Shown piece by piece: positions 1 through 7,500 of a DNA stretch of 10,674 nucleotides. Source of the DNA: Bacteroidetes bacterium UBA4009 (GTDB taxonomy: Bacteria; Bacteroidota; Bacteroidia; NS11-12g; UBA9320); contig DGBH01000005.1 of NCBI GenBank assembly GCA_002384205.1, positions 1,712 through 12,385 of the forward strand. The letters are read 5' to 3'. Within the stretch, counting starts at the first letter, position 1. Each line of letters opens with the position of its first letter. A program made the position numbers and the translations under genes. The notes under the pieces are model-generated. The model was not told where the DNA came from. It ran no database searches and was given only the letters and a program-made list of their open reading frames with translations.

Positions 1-449
1 TAGAAGACATTCAAAAACTAATTACAACTACTGCACCTCAGCCGCTTAAGTCTGTTGGTAAGATTTATACATACGGCAATCTATTGCTTATCAATGAAGT
101 AGGCAAGGGGGTACACGTGTATGACAATCAAGATCCATCTGCACCTGTTAATCTTAAATTTATCGCTATACCTGGCAATGTAGATGTGGCTTTAAAAGAT
201 GGCTATCTCTATGCCGATCTTAATTTTGGCATTGTAACCTTAGATTTTTCAGATTTAGACCATGTTTCACTAACACATCTAAATACTGAATACAAGGGCA
301 ATGACATACAAAACACGCCCTCTCGCAATCAATTAGATACCAGACCGTCAGGCAAAGTCTATTTTGAATGTCCTGAAGCTAGTAAAGGAACAGTAATCAC
401 ATGGGAACTCGTTCAAATGCCAAAACCACAGTGCTATATGAATAACTAA
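1..449 (+). CDS. LVIVD-repeat beta-propeller protein, C-terminal part (5' end outside window)
   Basis: The reading frame is open from base 3 to the TAA at 447-449, giving about 148 residues. A TTG at 84 could be read as a start, but the coding signal runs on upstream of it (a KIYTYGNLLLINEVGKG stretch crosses it), so the gene is cut by the window edge. The visible part reads as two propeller-type units: one around LLINEVGKGVHVYDNQDPSAP, which is the LVIVD-repeat pattern of a short beta strand, a name-like 'VYDNQDPSAP' turn and the next strand; and a second around the VDVALKDGYLYADLNFGIVTLD stretch. Complete relatives in Bacteroidota are, from general knowledge, roughly 400-residue lipoproteins of unknown function on the cell envelope; the signal peptide would lie outside this window. 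The next gene, another LVIVD protein, starts one base after the stop, so the two are almost surely cotranscribed. The family call is fairly secure; the function is unknown. Confidence 0.8.
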   Translation, partial: EDIQKLITTTAPQPLKSVGKIYTYGNLLLINEVGKGVHVYDNQDPSAPVNLKFIAIPGNVDVALKDGYLYADLNFGIVTLDFSDLDHVSLTHLNTEYKGNDIQNTPSRNQLDTRPSGKVYFECPEASKGTVITWELVQMPKPQCYMNN

Positions 450-450
450 G

Positions 451-1221
451 ATGAAAACATTTACACAAACCACACTTACCATACTCTTTTTTATTGTCCT
501 TATCGTTGGATGTTCAAAAGACAGTTCTTCCCCCTCAAATGATCCAACTTCCATTGATGGTGGCGGCATAACAGGGACGGGAGGTTCATTAGCACGCTTT
601 AGCATTGTGAATGATAATTTGTATATTCTTACTCAAAATACATTATTCACCTATTCTCTTGCAGATAAGAGTCATCCAAAATATCAGACCAGCGTTTTTG
701 TTGCTAATGGAGCAGAAACATTATTCTCCTTAGACAATAATCTATTAATAGGTACTCAAAACGGGATGCTTATATACGCATTAGCTAACCCCAACAAACC
801 GAAATACATTTCAACCTACGAACACATTAGGAGTTGTGATCCAGTTGTAGCCAAAGGCCAGTATGCATACTCTACCCTACGCGTTGCAAGTAATTGTGAT
901 CGCGGAGTAAATAGACTTGACGTAATAGATATCTTTAATATTAACGCCCCAAAACAAGTTAGTAGCTTAGATATGGAAAATCCTATAGGTTTGGGCATAA
1001 CTGAAGATCACTTATACGTGTGTGACAACAACAAAATAAAGATATATTCATTAAACAATCCTGAATCACCTGTAATTCAAGGGTACACGGTACTGAATGG
1101 TTGTTTTGATATAATCATTAAAAACGACTTATTAATTGCCGTAACTAACCAAGGGGTAACACAATTTACCATAAAGAGCGACGGCACATTAGAAAAGTTA
1201 AGCGTGATTACAACTAACTAA
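451..1221 (+). CDS. LVIVD-repeat lipoprotein
   Basis: A 256-residue exported lipoprotein. The N-terminus has a lysine, a hydrophobic stretch (about residues 8-20) and a lipobox-like IVGC with the lipidated cysteine at 21. It is followed by a Ser/Lys/Asp-rich and then Gly-rich linker (residues 22-47). SKDSSS directly after the cysteine resembles the charged surface-export signal of Bacteroidota lipoproteins, so surface display is possible but not proven. Five propeller-like repeats follow at about residues 48-80, 89-121, 130-171, 180-210 and 219-253. Each has the form 'hydrophobic - NxLYI - IYSLxNPxxP'. A pair of cysteines (129 and 149) brackets a loop in the third repeat. It begins one base after the preceding LVIVD gene, which suggests translational coupling. 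At five repeats it is shorter than the usual members of the family and may pair with its neighbour to complete a propeller; that is inference. Molecular role unknown. Confidence 0.8.
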   Translation: MKTFTQTTLTILFFIVLIVGCSKDSSSPSNDPTSIDGGGITGTGGSLARFSIVNDNLYILTQNTLFTYSLADKSHPKYQTSVFVANGAETLFSLDNNLLIGTQNGMLIYALANPNKPKYISTYEHIRSCDPVVAKGQYAYSTLRVASNCDRGVNRLDVIDIFNINAPKQVSSLDMENPIGLGITEDHLYVCDNNKIKIYSLNNPESPVIQGYTVLNGCFDIIIKNDLLIAVTNQGVTQFTIKSDGTLEKLSVITTN

Positions 1222-1247
1222 TCCAGTCCTAGTTTAATTATCATTAA

Positions 1248-1940
1248 ATGAAGAAATTAGCTACTTCACTTTTAGTTTTATTTATTTTCGGGCTTAATGC
1301 TAGAGCGCAAACGAACGAGACTCTTGTGGGGCCTGGGGACTATGCTATTTTAAAATTAGACGTGCTCAATTTAATGGGAATTGGGATACAAAAGCTCCAT
1401 GTAGGTTACGAAATTTCGCCATTAAAGGCAAATATAAATAATCTACCTACCGTCAATTTAAATCTAAACATCCCATTTAATGGGCTCAATCAAATTGACA
1501 TGAAGTACGGTATAGAAGCTGGAGCTGAATTGCGTTTTTACCAACGCAGACGAAACCACGATCTGCCCATAGCTGAAGGTTTCTTCCTAGGAGTAGGCAT
1601 GGATGGGGGTTTTGTTGATTTTAATAGAACGGAAGAATATTACTCTAATTTTGGTAGTGTACGAGAAATTGAAAACTCATACCAACGCGTGCGTACAGGT
1701 ATATTTTTAATGATGGGCTCACAGTCCAAACTAGGTGAGAAAATGTACTTTGATATAAATATGGGCATGGGCTGGAGTAACGTAAATGTGCAACAAACCA
1801 ATTTGGAAGATCCAGGTAGCGATTATCAAAAAAGTTCAGATTATATCAGTCCTTTTTACTTGCTTTATAATGAGGGTAAAGGTCAACGTTTTTATATGCC
1901 GGTATCCATTAGTCTAGGTTATAATTTTGGCACTCGCTGA
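1248..1940 (+). CDS. Outer-membrane beta-barrel-like protein of unknown function
   Basis: A 230-residue protein with a clear signal peptide (MKK, hydrophobic core, ARAQ at residues 18-21, probable cleavage around there). The mature part is built of alternating polar and hydrophobic strands separated by charged, Asn-rich turns, for example YGIEAGAELRFYQRR, FFLGVGMDGGFVDF, VRTGIFLMMGSQSKL, MYFDINMGMGWSNV and a last strand PVSISLGYNFG. This is the pattern of a small eight- to ten-stranded outer-membrane barrel and resembles DUF3575-type Bacteroidota proteins; I cannot assign it to a named family with certainty. The ATG follows the LVIVD lipoprotein stop by 26 bases with no terminator visible, so it probably belongs to the same transcript and could be the membrane partner of the two propeller proteins. 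Its last 14 bases overlap the GNAT gene. Confidence 0.7.
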   Translation: MKKLATSLLVLFIFGLNARAQTNETLVGPGDYAILKLDVLNLMGIGIQKLHVGYEISPLKANINNLPTVNLNLNIPFNGLNQIDMKYGIEAGAELRFYQRRRNHDLPIAEGFFLGVGMDGGFVDFNRTEEYYSNFGSVREIENSYQRVRTGIFLMMGSQSKLGEKMYFDINMGMGWSNVNVQQTNLEDPGSDYQKSSDYISPFYLLYNEGKGQRFYMPVSISLGYNFGTR

Positions 1941-2427
1941 TTCAGATATTCATCAGGTAACATCTGATGAGCAAATAGAACAAGTTGCTAGTCTCGCACA
2001 TGAAATATGGACAGAGCATTACACTTCTATCATCGGGATAGAGCAAGTCAACTATATGCTTGACAAGTTCCAATCTAGCACCGTTATCAAAGAACAAATA
2101 GCCGAAGGATTATATTACTTTCTTTTAGTAAACGACAAACCCATTGGTTACTTGGGACTTAAAGTAGAGTCACACAATCTTTTTGTGAGTAAGATTTACA
2201 TTCTCGCATCATTTCGCAATCAAGGTTATGGTAAACTACTAATGCAATTCACCGAAAATTTTGCCCATACAAACCACTGCAATCAGTTGAAACTTACGGT
2301 AAATAAATACAACTTAGCAACTATTCAAGCCTATAAAAAACTAGGTTTTAGTCAAAAAAGAGAAGTGGTATTTGATATAGGTAACGGATATATAATGGAT
2401 GATTATGAGATGGTAAAGCCCATCTAA
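1927..2427 (+). CDS. GNAT-family N-acetyltransferase
   Basis: A 166-residue cytoplasmic enzyme of the Gcn5-related type, which moves an acetyl group from acetyl-CoA to an amine; the acceptor cannot be told from sequence. Motif A is clear: strand FVSKIYI (86-92), then R97-N-Q-G100-Y-G102, which is the R/QxxGxG/A pyrophosphate-binding loop of acetyl-CoA. Motif B is also clear: LTVNKYNLATIQAYKKLGF (123-141), with the usual Asn, Tyr and Phe. The N-terminal HEIWTEHYTSIIGIEQVNYML stretch is like many flavobacterial members. The frame has no ATG until residue 44, which would destroy the N-terminal strand and helix. An in-frame TAG lies at 1915-1917, so the start must be TTG at 1927, or the less likely ATA (1921) or ATT (1924). 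This places the start inside the barrel gene and suggests translation coupled to its termination. Function within the envelope-protein run is unclear. Confidence 0.85.
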   Translation: MALADSDIHQVTSDEQIEQVASLAHEIWTEHYTSIIGIEQVNYMLDKFQSSTVIKEQIAEGLYYFLLVNDKPIGYLGLKVESHNLFVSKIYILASFRNQGYGKLLMQFTENFAHTNHCNQLKLTVNKYNLATIQAYKKLGFSQKREVVFDIGNGYIMDDYEMVKPI

Positions 2428-2433
2428 ATTATT
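2408..2433 (+). terminator. Possible terminator overlapping the end of the GNAT gene
   Basis: AGATGG (2408-2413) and CCATCT (2420-2425) pair perfectly around a six-base loop and are followed by the T-rich AAATTATTTTA. The hairpin sits inside the last codons of the GNAT gene, as expected where only six bases separate two convergent genes. A second pairing, GAGAT (2407-2411) with ATCTC (2436-2440), is also possible. The stem is short and the T-tract is interrupted, so support is moderate. On the minus strand no T-tract follows, so it does not look like a good terminator for rlmD. Confidence 0.35.
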
Positions 2434-3837
2434 TTATCTCAACTCCAATAGCACTACATTTTCCGCATGATGTGTTTGTGGAAACATATCTACCGCTTGG
2501 CTTTTTACCACCTTATATTTAGCATCTAACATCTCTAAATCTCTAGCTTGTGTAGCTGGGTTACAGCTCACATATACGATTTTAGGTGCTGCTACATACG
2601 CAAGATAATCTACCACTTTAGGATGCATTCCGCTTCGAGGTGGATCGGTAATGATAATGTCTGGCTTACCGTGTGCGGTATAAAATCGCTCATTGAACAC
2701 ATCTTTCATATCTCCCGCCAAAAACTCTGTATTGGAAATCCCATTCAGTTTAGCATTGGCAATAGCCGCTTCAATTGCTTCCTCTACAATCTCCACTCCG
2801 ACTGCTTTTTTGGCCTTGGTAGCTGCCACGCAGGTAATGGTGCCTGTACCACAATATAAATCATACACTACATCCGTAGGTTGAATATCTGCAAATTCGA
2901 TAGCTACATTGTATAATTTTTCAGCCTGAACTGGATTTGTTTGAAAAAAGGACTTTGGCGATATGTTAAACGTTAACCCGCATAGCTCTTCTTGAATATC
3001 CGTATCTCCGCTATAATTGATAAACTCTTGGTCAAACGTACTATCGTTCATCTTTTCATTAATACAGTAATTCAAGGCTTTAGGCTCAAACTTATCATGT
3101 ATAGCCTGCATCAACTTCTGGATGTTTTGATCTTCGTTTTTAGCAAAAACAACATTAATCATCCAATCGCCTGCCTTGGTATTGCGCAACATTAAATTAC
3201 GCATGAGGCCTGTATGTTCTTTCAAATCATAAAAAGACAACTCATTTTCTATACAGTAATCAAAAACAAAGTTTCTAATCTGATTACCCATGTCATCTTG
3301 CAACCAACATTTTACAATAGGAAGCACCTTATCAAACCTGCCCGGAGCATGAAATCCGAGTGCATTGGTATGTGGTAAATCTTCTATATTCTCTCCATCG
3401 TACAACCAACGCTTATTACTAAACGTATACTCCATCTTATTGCGATAAAACTGTTGCTCGTCTGCTCCGATGATGGGTAATGTCTCGGCAACTTCTACTT
3501 TACCTATTCTTTGCAAGCAATCTTGAGCCCAAGTATCTTTTAGTTCAGCTTGCGCTTTATAGTCTATATGCTGCCATTTACATCCACCGCAAACTCCATA
3601 ATGCTCACAGAACGGTTTTACCCTCAAATCAGACTCCTTATGCATAGCAGTAATGTTTGCCAAACTAAATCGTTTCTTACGACTTACTATCTGCACATCG
3701 ACTATATCTCCCGGCGCTCCATATTTTACGAATATTACTTTCCCTTCTACCTTGGCTAGAGCATGTCCTTCACCGCCAGCACTAAGTAATTCTACATTTG
3801 TATAATGTACTTGCTTGTCTTTTTTTTTTCTTCCCAA
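2434..3837 (-). CDS. rlmD: 23S rRNA (uracil-5-)-methyltransferase RlmD
   Basis: A 467-residue RumA/RlmD-type enzyme that makes 5-methyluridine in 23S rRNA (U1939 in E. coli) using S-adenosylmethionine. Residues 10-65 form a TRAM-like RNA-binding domain. The four iron-sulfur ligands are present: C77, C83 and C86 in CEHYGVCGGC, and C177 in KCWLQ. The methyltransferase domain has the SAM loop DLYCGTG (326-332), DPPRSG (398-403), the catalytic cysteine C425 in VSCNP, and the conserved glutamate E459 in HHAEN, so the enzyme looks complete. The N-terminal MGRKKKDK form matches flavobacterial homologues and fixes the start at TTG (3835-3837). The in-frame stop of the upstream gene is only six bases away and no ATG occurs until residue 65. 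Codons 4-6 lie in an unbroken run of ten A. It is probably the second gene of an operon with the thioredoxin-like gene. Confidence 0.95.
   Translation of the reverse strand: MGRKKKDKQVHYTNVELLSAGGEGHALAKVEGKVIFVKYGAPGDIVDVQIVSRKKRFSLANITAMHKESDLRVKPFCEHYGVCGGCKWQHIDYKAQAELKDTWAQDCLQRIGKVEVAETLPIIGADEQQFYRNKMEYTFSNKRWLYDGENIEDLPHTNALGFHAPGRFDKVLPIVKCWLQDDMGNQIRNFVFDYCIENELSFYDLKEHTGLMRNLMLRNTKAGDWMINVVFAKNEDQNIQKLMQAIHDKFEPKALNYCINEKMNDSTFDQEFINYSGDTDIQEELCGLTFNISPKSFFQTNPVQAEKLYNVAIEFADIQPTDVVYDLYCGTGTITCVAATKAKKAVGVEIVEEAIEAAIANAKLNGISNTEFLAGDMKDVFNERFYTAHGKPDIIITDPPRSGMHPKVVDYLAYVAAPKIVYVSCNPATQARDLEMLDAKYKVVKSQAVDMFPQTHHAENVVLLELR
3820..3829 (-). repeat. Homopolymer run of ten A within the 5' end of rlmD
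   Basis: On the coding (minus) strand this is AGA AAA AAA AAA GAC, codons 3-7 of rlmD, nine bases after the TTG start. Runs of ten A are known substrates for transcriptional slippage and for replication slippage. A one-base change here would abolish the whole protein. Confidence 0.9.
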
Positions 3838-3843
3838 TTTATT

Positions 3844-4329
3844 TTAAGGTGTTTTTACAACAGATTTTTGATAGTGCTCTAATTCATCGAGCGTAGTATT
3901 AAATGCAGAAACATCGTGATATCCAGGCACTTGAAACATTTTTTTATCTTGAGGCACAAAGAAAAAGAACGTCGGATAACCAGACGGACTATTGTTAGAA
4001 AGTGCCATAAGTAATTGCTTTCCCGTTACCGAATCTCCTGAACCAATATCATAGTTGAGTGGCAATTCCGGATTAAACTTAATCGCGATGTACTTTTCAT
4101 TAATGCGCTGAATAATGGTGTCGTTACTAAAGGTTTTTTTATCCATCACCTTGCACCATCCACACCATTCGGTATAACAATCTATTACAGCTATTTTACC
4201 CTCTGCTTGCGCTTGCTTAAATCCCGTATTAAAATCAACCCAATTAATTTTATCATTTTTATGGTCTTGAACGCACGTAGCGCCAAGAATCAATGGAATA
4301 ATAATCAGAAATTTTAAGGATCGCAACAT
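3844..4329 (-). CDS. Exported thioredoxin-like protein
   Basis: A 161-residue thioredoxin-fold protein. The N-terminus has a signal sequence: MLRSLK, then a hydrophobic stretch at about residues 7-17. A cysteine at 19 lies in LGATC; the residue before it is Thr, which is not a standard lipobox, so it may be a lipoprotein or a simple secreted or anchored form. The fold starts at residue 30, with strand KIAVIDCYTEW leading to the active site W55-C56-G57-W58-C59-K60. The cis-proline is P119 in SGYPTFFFF. The region at 61-100 (KTFSND, then PELPLNYDIGSGDS) is like the DUF255/SoxW-type thioredoxins of Bacteroidota. It probably reduces or exchanges disulfides in the periplasm. The ATG at 4327-4329 is supported by the signal peptide. 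Its stop is six bases before the rlmD start and in the same frame, so both genes are likely cotranscribed although they act in different compartments. Confidence 0.85.
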   Translation of the reverse strand: MLRSLKFLIIIPLILGATCVQDHKNDKINWVDFNTGFKQAQAEGKIAVIDCYTEWCGWCKVMDKKTFSNDTIIQRINEKYIAIKFNPELPLNYDIGSGDSVTGKQLLMALSNNSPSGYPTFFFFVPQDKKMFQVPGYHDVSAFNTTLDELEHYQKSVVKTP

Positions 4330-4338
4330 TTAAGGGTA

Positions 4339-4346
4339 CGAAAATA
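4339..4346 (-). promoter_or_regulatory. Candidate -7 element for the thioredoxin-rlmD pair
   Basis: On the minus strand this reads TATTTTCG, one base from the Bacteroidota -7 consensus TAnnTTTG and identical to the candidate before the gene at 9824. It ends nine bases before the ATG, so the leader would be only a few bases. No good TTG lies about 19 bases upstream, which lowers confidence. Confidence 0.35.
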
Positions 4347-4365
4347 ACGTAAACTACACTGTTTC

Positions 4366-4391
4366 ATTTACACCATGCTGAAATTTACACC
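4366..4391. repeat. Tandem 9-base direct repeat, possible operator
   Basis: ATTTACACC occurs at 4366-4374 and again at 4383-4391, start-to-start spacing 17 bases. Both copies are followed closely by CATG (directly after the first, two bases later after the second). A shorter TACAC occurs at 4355-4359. On the minus strand the repeats read GGTGTAAAT and cover the place where the -33 region and upstream activator sites of the thioredoxin-rlmD promoter would lie. They could be a regulator site; the copies are short enough that chance is also possible. Confidence 0.4.
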
Positions 4392-4415
4392 GGCATGAAG
4401 TAAAATAGCCTCAAA

Positions 4416-4505
4416 TTAGGGAACGTTAGCTTTATTAAGTAGAAAGCCAAGAAGAAATCCAGCCAAAAACGCACTGGTTATGATCTTATTTGCGAATAAA
4501 GACAT
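4416..4505 (-). CDS. Possible 29-residue single-helix membrane peptide
   Basis: An ATG-to-TAA frame encodes MSLFANKIITSAFLAGFLLG followed by FLLNKANVP. A lysine lies at 7 and one hydrophobic helix-length segment at about residues 8-23, with GxxxG-like small residues (A15, G16, G20), ending in a polar Asn-Lys tail. That composition fits a single-pass membrane peptide. It lies in the gap between the thioredoxin gene (86 bases downstream, same strand) and the divergent DUF4175 gene. There is no Shine-Dalgarno and no convincing promoter upstream, and a frame of 30 codons can arise by chance. It is recorded because the gap otherwise has no gene and the composition is unlike random sequence. Confidence 0.35.
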   Translation of the reverse strand: MSLFANKIITSAFLAGFLLGFLLNKANVP

Positions 4506-4542
4506 TACTATATTTTGAGCAACTTTGCACCTATACAAACAC

Positions 4543-4572
4543 TTGGGCAAAGCAACAATTGCCTTATCTTCG
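4543..4572 (+). promoter_or_regulatory. Candidate promoter for the DUF4175 gene
   Basis: TTG (4543-4545), then a 19-base spacer, then TATCTTCG (4565-4572). This fits the Bacteroidota -33/-7 form TTG-N19-TAnnTTTG with one mismatch. Transcription would start around 4577-4580, leaving about 15 bases before the TTG start codon at 4594. A second, weaker -7-like sequence, CAACTTTG, lies at 4520-4527 but has no TTG at the proper distance. Confidence 0.5.
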
Positions 4573-4593
4573 CGTTAATTACGACACTCGCAC

Positions 4594-7500
4594 TTGACAC
4601 CAAACGCATTAATAGAACGACTGGAAACCTTCATTAAGAAGTACTACCAAAACCAACTTCTAAAGGGTGCTATTTTAAGTATATCACTGGTAGCCATTCT
4701 CTTTTTTGCCATTAGTTTTTTTGAATACTGGGGTAGATTTGGAATCTCAATACGCACCTCACTTTTCGTTATTTTTATTGCGCTATGTATGGCCGTTATT
4801 ACTTGGTACATTATTCGGCCTGTATTGGGTTTGATTAATGTAAGCAGGCAATTTGGAATACGTGAAGCATCTATCCTTATAGGTAATCACTTCCCAGAGG
4901 TAAAAGACAAACTACTAAATACCATACAACTACAAGAAAATGCTAAAGCCGGCGACCATTCATTATTGATAGCCAGTATTGAACAGCGTATTACAGAACT
5001 TAAACCTATTCCATTTAGCAATGCCATACCGTTTAAAGATAATATTAAGTATGTAAAATATGCATTTCTACCTGCCATCGCGTTGGTATTTATACTTTTG
5101 GTGAGCCCAGGATTTAAGAAGAGTAGTGATCGATTTGTGCACTTCGGTCAGCACTTTGAAATCGAAGCTCCCTTTACCTTTAACAGCAACTTACACCATT
5201 TACACGCTATACAAAATCAGACAATAGATATCCCCTTAAGTATAGAGGGGGATAAAATACCGCAAGACGCCTACATTCATATTGGCAACCAACGGTATAA
5301 AATGCAAGGCGTGACTAATGGTAAGTTCAACTATACCCTTAGCAATATCCAAAAATCTGAGCGTATCTTTTTTGAAGCAGGCGGTTTTAGTAGTAAAGAA
5401 TACGAACTAGCTGTTTTACTTAAACCGAGCATAGTTGGCTACAGTGCCACTATTACCTATCCTGCATACCTAAGCCTTCCCAGTGAAACAGTCCGTAATA
5501 TTGGAGAATTAAATGTGCCACAAGGAACGGTTATACGATGGAGCTTTAATACCAAAAATGTTAAAGGTCTCCACATAGTACCTGAAGGATCTACCTTAAA
5601 ACCCGTATCCAATAAAATCTCTTTTACGCGTAAATTTATGAAATCTACTGTGCTAAAAGTAAATACACTGAATGAAGATGTACCGCAAGGCGACTCTATT
5701 TTATACCAAATAAATGTAACACCTGACGAGTATCCGCAGATAGCGGTAGAGAAAAAGGAAGACAGCTTAAGTCAAAAGATTTATTACTTTTTGGGTGACA
5801 TAAGCGATGATCACGGTTTTAGTAAGCTTACGTTTCATTACCAATTCACTAAATCATCAAAAGCTGAAAACAAAGAAAAATCAGGTGTAATGCCTGTAGC
5901 GCTTACTAAGAATATCACAAGTCAACACTTTTACCACTATTGGAATCTAAATATTATTGATGTACAGGCCGAGGATGAAATAGAATACTTTTTTACAGTA
6001 TGGGATAATGATGGAGTCAATGGTTCTAAAGCTACCAAATCAGAAGTTCACACGTACAAAGCACCTTCACTTAAGGAGTTAAAAGAACAAACAGAAGAAG
6101 CCAATAAAGAGATAAAAAGTGCCATGGCAGGTGCGCAGGCAGATGCCAAGCAGATGGAGAAAGAGATAAACAGTATTGAAAAAATGCTGACCGAAAAGAA
6201 AAACCTGGATTGGAACGACAAGAAAAAAATTCAAGATTTACTAGATAAACAAAAAGAACTTGAAAAGAAAATAAAAAACTCATTTGATAAAAATTTAGAA
6301 AAGAATCTCAAAGAAGAAGAGTTTAATCCCATTCAAGAAGACTTGCTCCAAAAACAAAAAGAACTTGAAAAGCTAATGGATCAAGTGCTAGACGAAGACA
6401 CGCGTAAGCTCTTGGAAAAGATAGAAAAACTCCTTCAAGAAAACCGTAAAGATGAGCTTAAGGAAGCCCTTGACCAATTTAAATTTAACGAGAAGGAAAT
6501 GAGCAAAGAAATGGATCGAATGCTCGAACTTTTTAAAGAATTGGAGTTAGAAAAAAAGCTAAACGAAACCATCGATAAGTTAAATGAGCTCGCTCAAAAA
6601 GAAAAAGAGTTACGTGATAAATCTGAAAAAGAAAAAGGCAAAAACGAAGACTTAGCCAAAGAGCAAGAGAAAATAAAAAAAGAGTTTGAAGAAGTCAAAA
6701 AAGACTTACAAGACATTCAGAAAAAAAATGAAAATCTTGAAAGTCCTATGGACTTGCCCCCTAAGGATGAAAAGGCACAAAAAGCAAGCGATAAACTAAA
6801 TGAGGCTCAGCAAAAACAAGGTAAGGGCAAGAACAAAGAAGCCGCTGAAGACATGGACGATGCGGCAGAAGAAATGAAGGAAATGGCAGAAGAGATGCAG
6901 GAAGAGATGGAAGACGCCATGGAAGAACAGCAAGAAGAAGACTATAATAACCTTCGTCAGATTCTTGAAAACTTGATTCAACTTTCTTTTAATCAAGAAA
7001 AAGTAATGACAGGTTTTAAGGAAAATCAAAACTATAGTCCGAAATACATTGAACTGCGACAGAGCCAACGAAAAATAAAGGACGAAACCAAAATGGTGGA
7101 AGACTCATTATTGGCACTCAGTAAACGAAATATACAAATACAATCCTTTGTAAACGAAGAGATAGCCAAGGTAAACCAAAATCTAGACAAGGCACTGACT
7201 TATCTGGGAGAGCGCACGACAGACTACGCCCTTGTGCATCAGCAATATGCCATGACGGGTTATAATAATCTGGCACTTATGCTAAGTGAGTCGCTTAAAC
7301 AAATGCAAGAGCAAATGAAGGCCCAAAAACAAAACAAAGGCAAGCCAAAATCAGAATGCAAAAAACCTGGGGGGAACCCCAAAGACGGTAAAAACAAAAA
7401 ACCTAATGCCAGTGCCATAAAAAAAATGCAGGATGAACTAGCCAAGCAAATGAAACAGCTAGAAGAGGGCCAAAAGCAAGGCAAAGGAAAACCCGGGAGC

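Noticed and set aside
84..86. TTG at 84 as the start of the first gene
   Set aside because: The same frame is open to the window edge, and family-like sequence continues upstream of this codon.
348..998. Minus-strand frames opposite the LVIVD genes
   Set aside because: They overlap well-supported coding sequence, cross gene ends and have no domain features.
2548..3759. Plus-strand frames opposite rlmD
   Set aside because: The rlmD frame is complete with all catalytic residues, and the opposite frames have no recognisable domains.
4520..4527. CAACTTTG as an alternative -7 element for the DUF4175 gene
   Set aside because: The nearest upstream TTG is 27 bases away, outside the usual spacing; the TTG-N19-TATCTTCG candidate is better placed.
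7360..7381. AAAAAAC followed by a TGGGG-GGAA-CCCCA hairpin inside the DUF4175 gene, like a frameshift site
   Set aside because: The A run starts at codon position one, so it is not in the X XXY YYZ register for -1 shifting, and the hairpin begins only one base later, too close for a stimulator. The main frame continues with family-like sequence.
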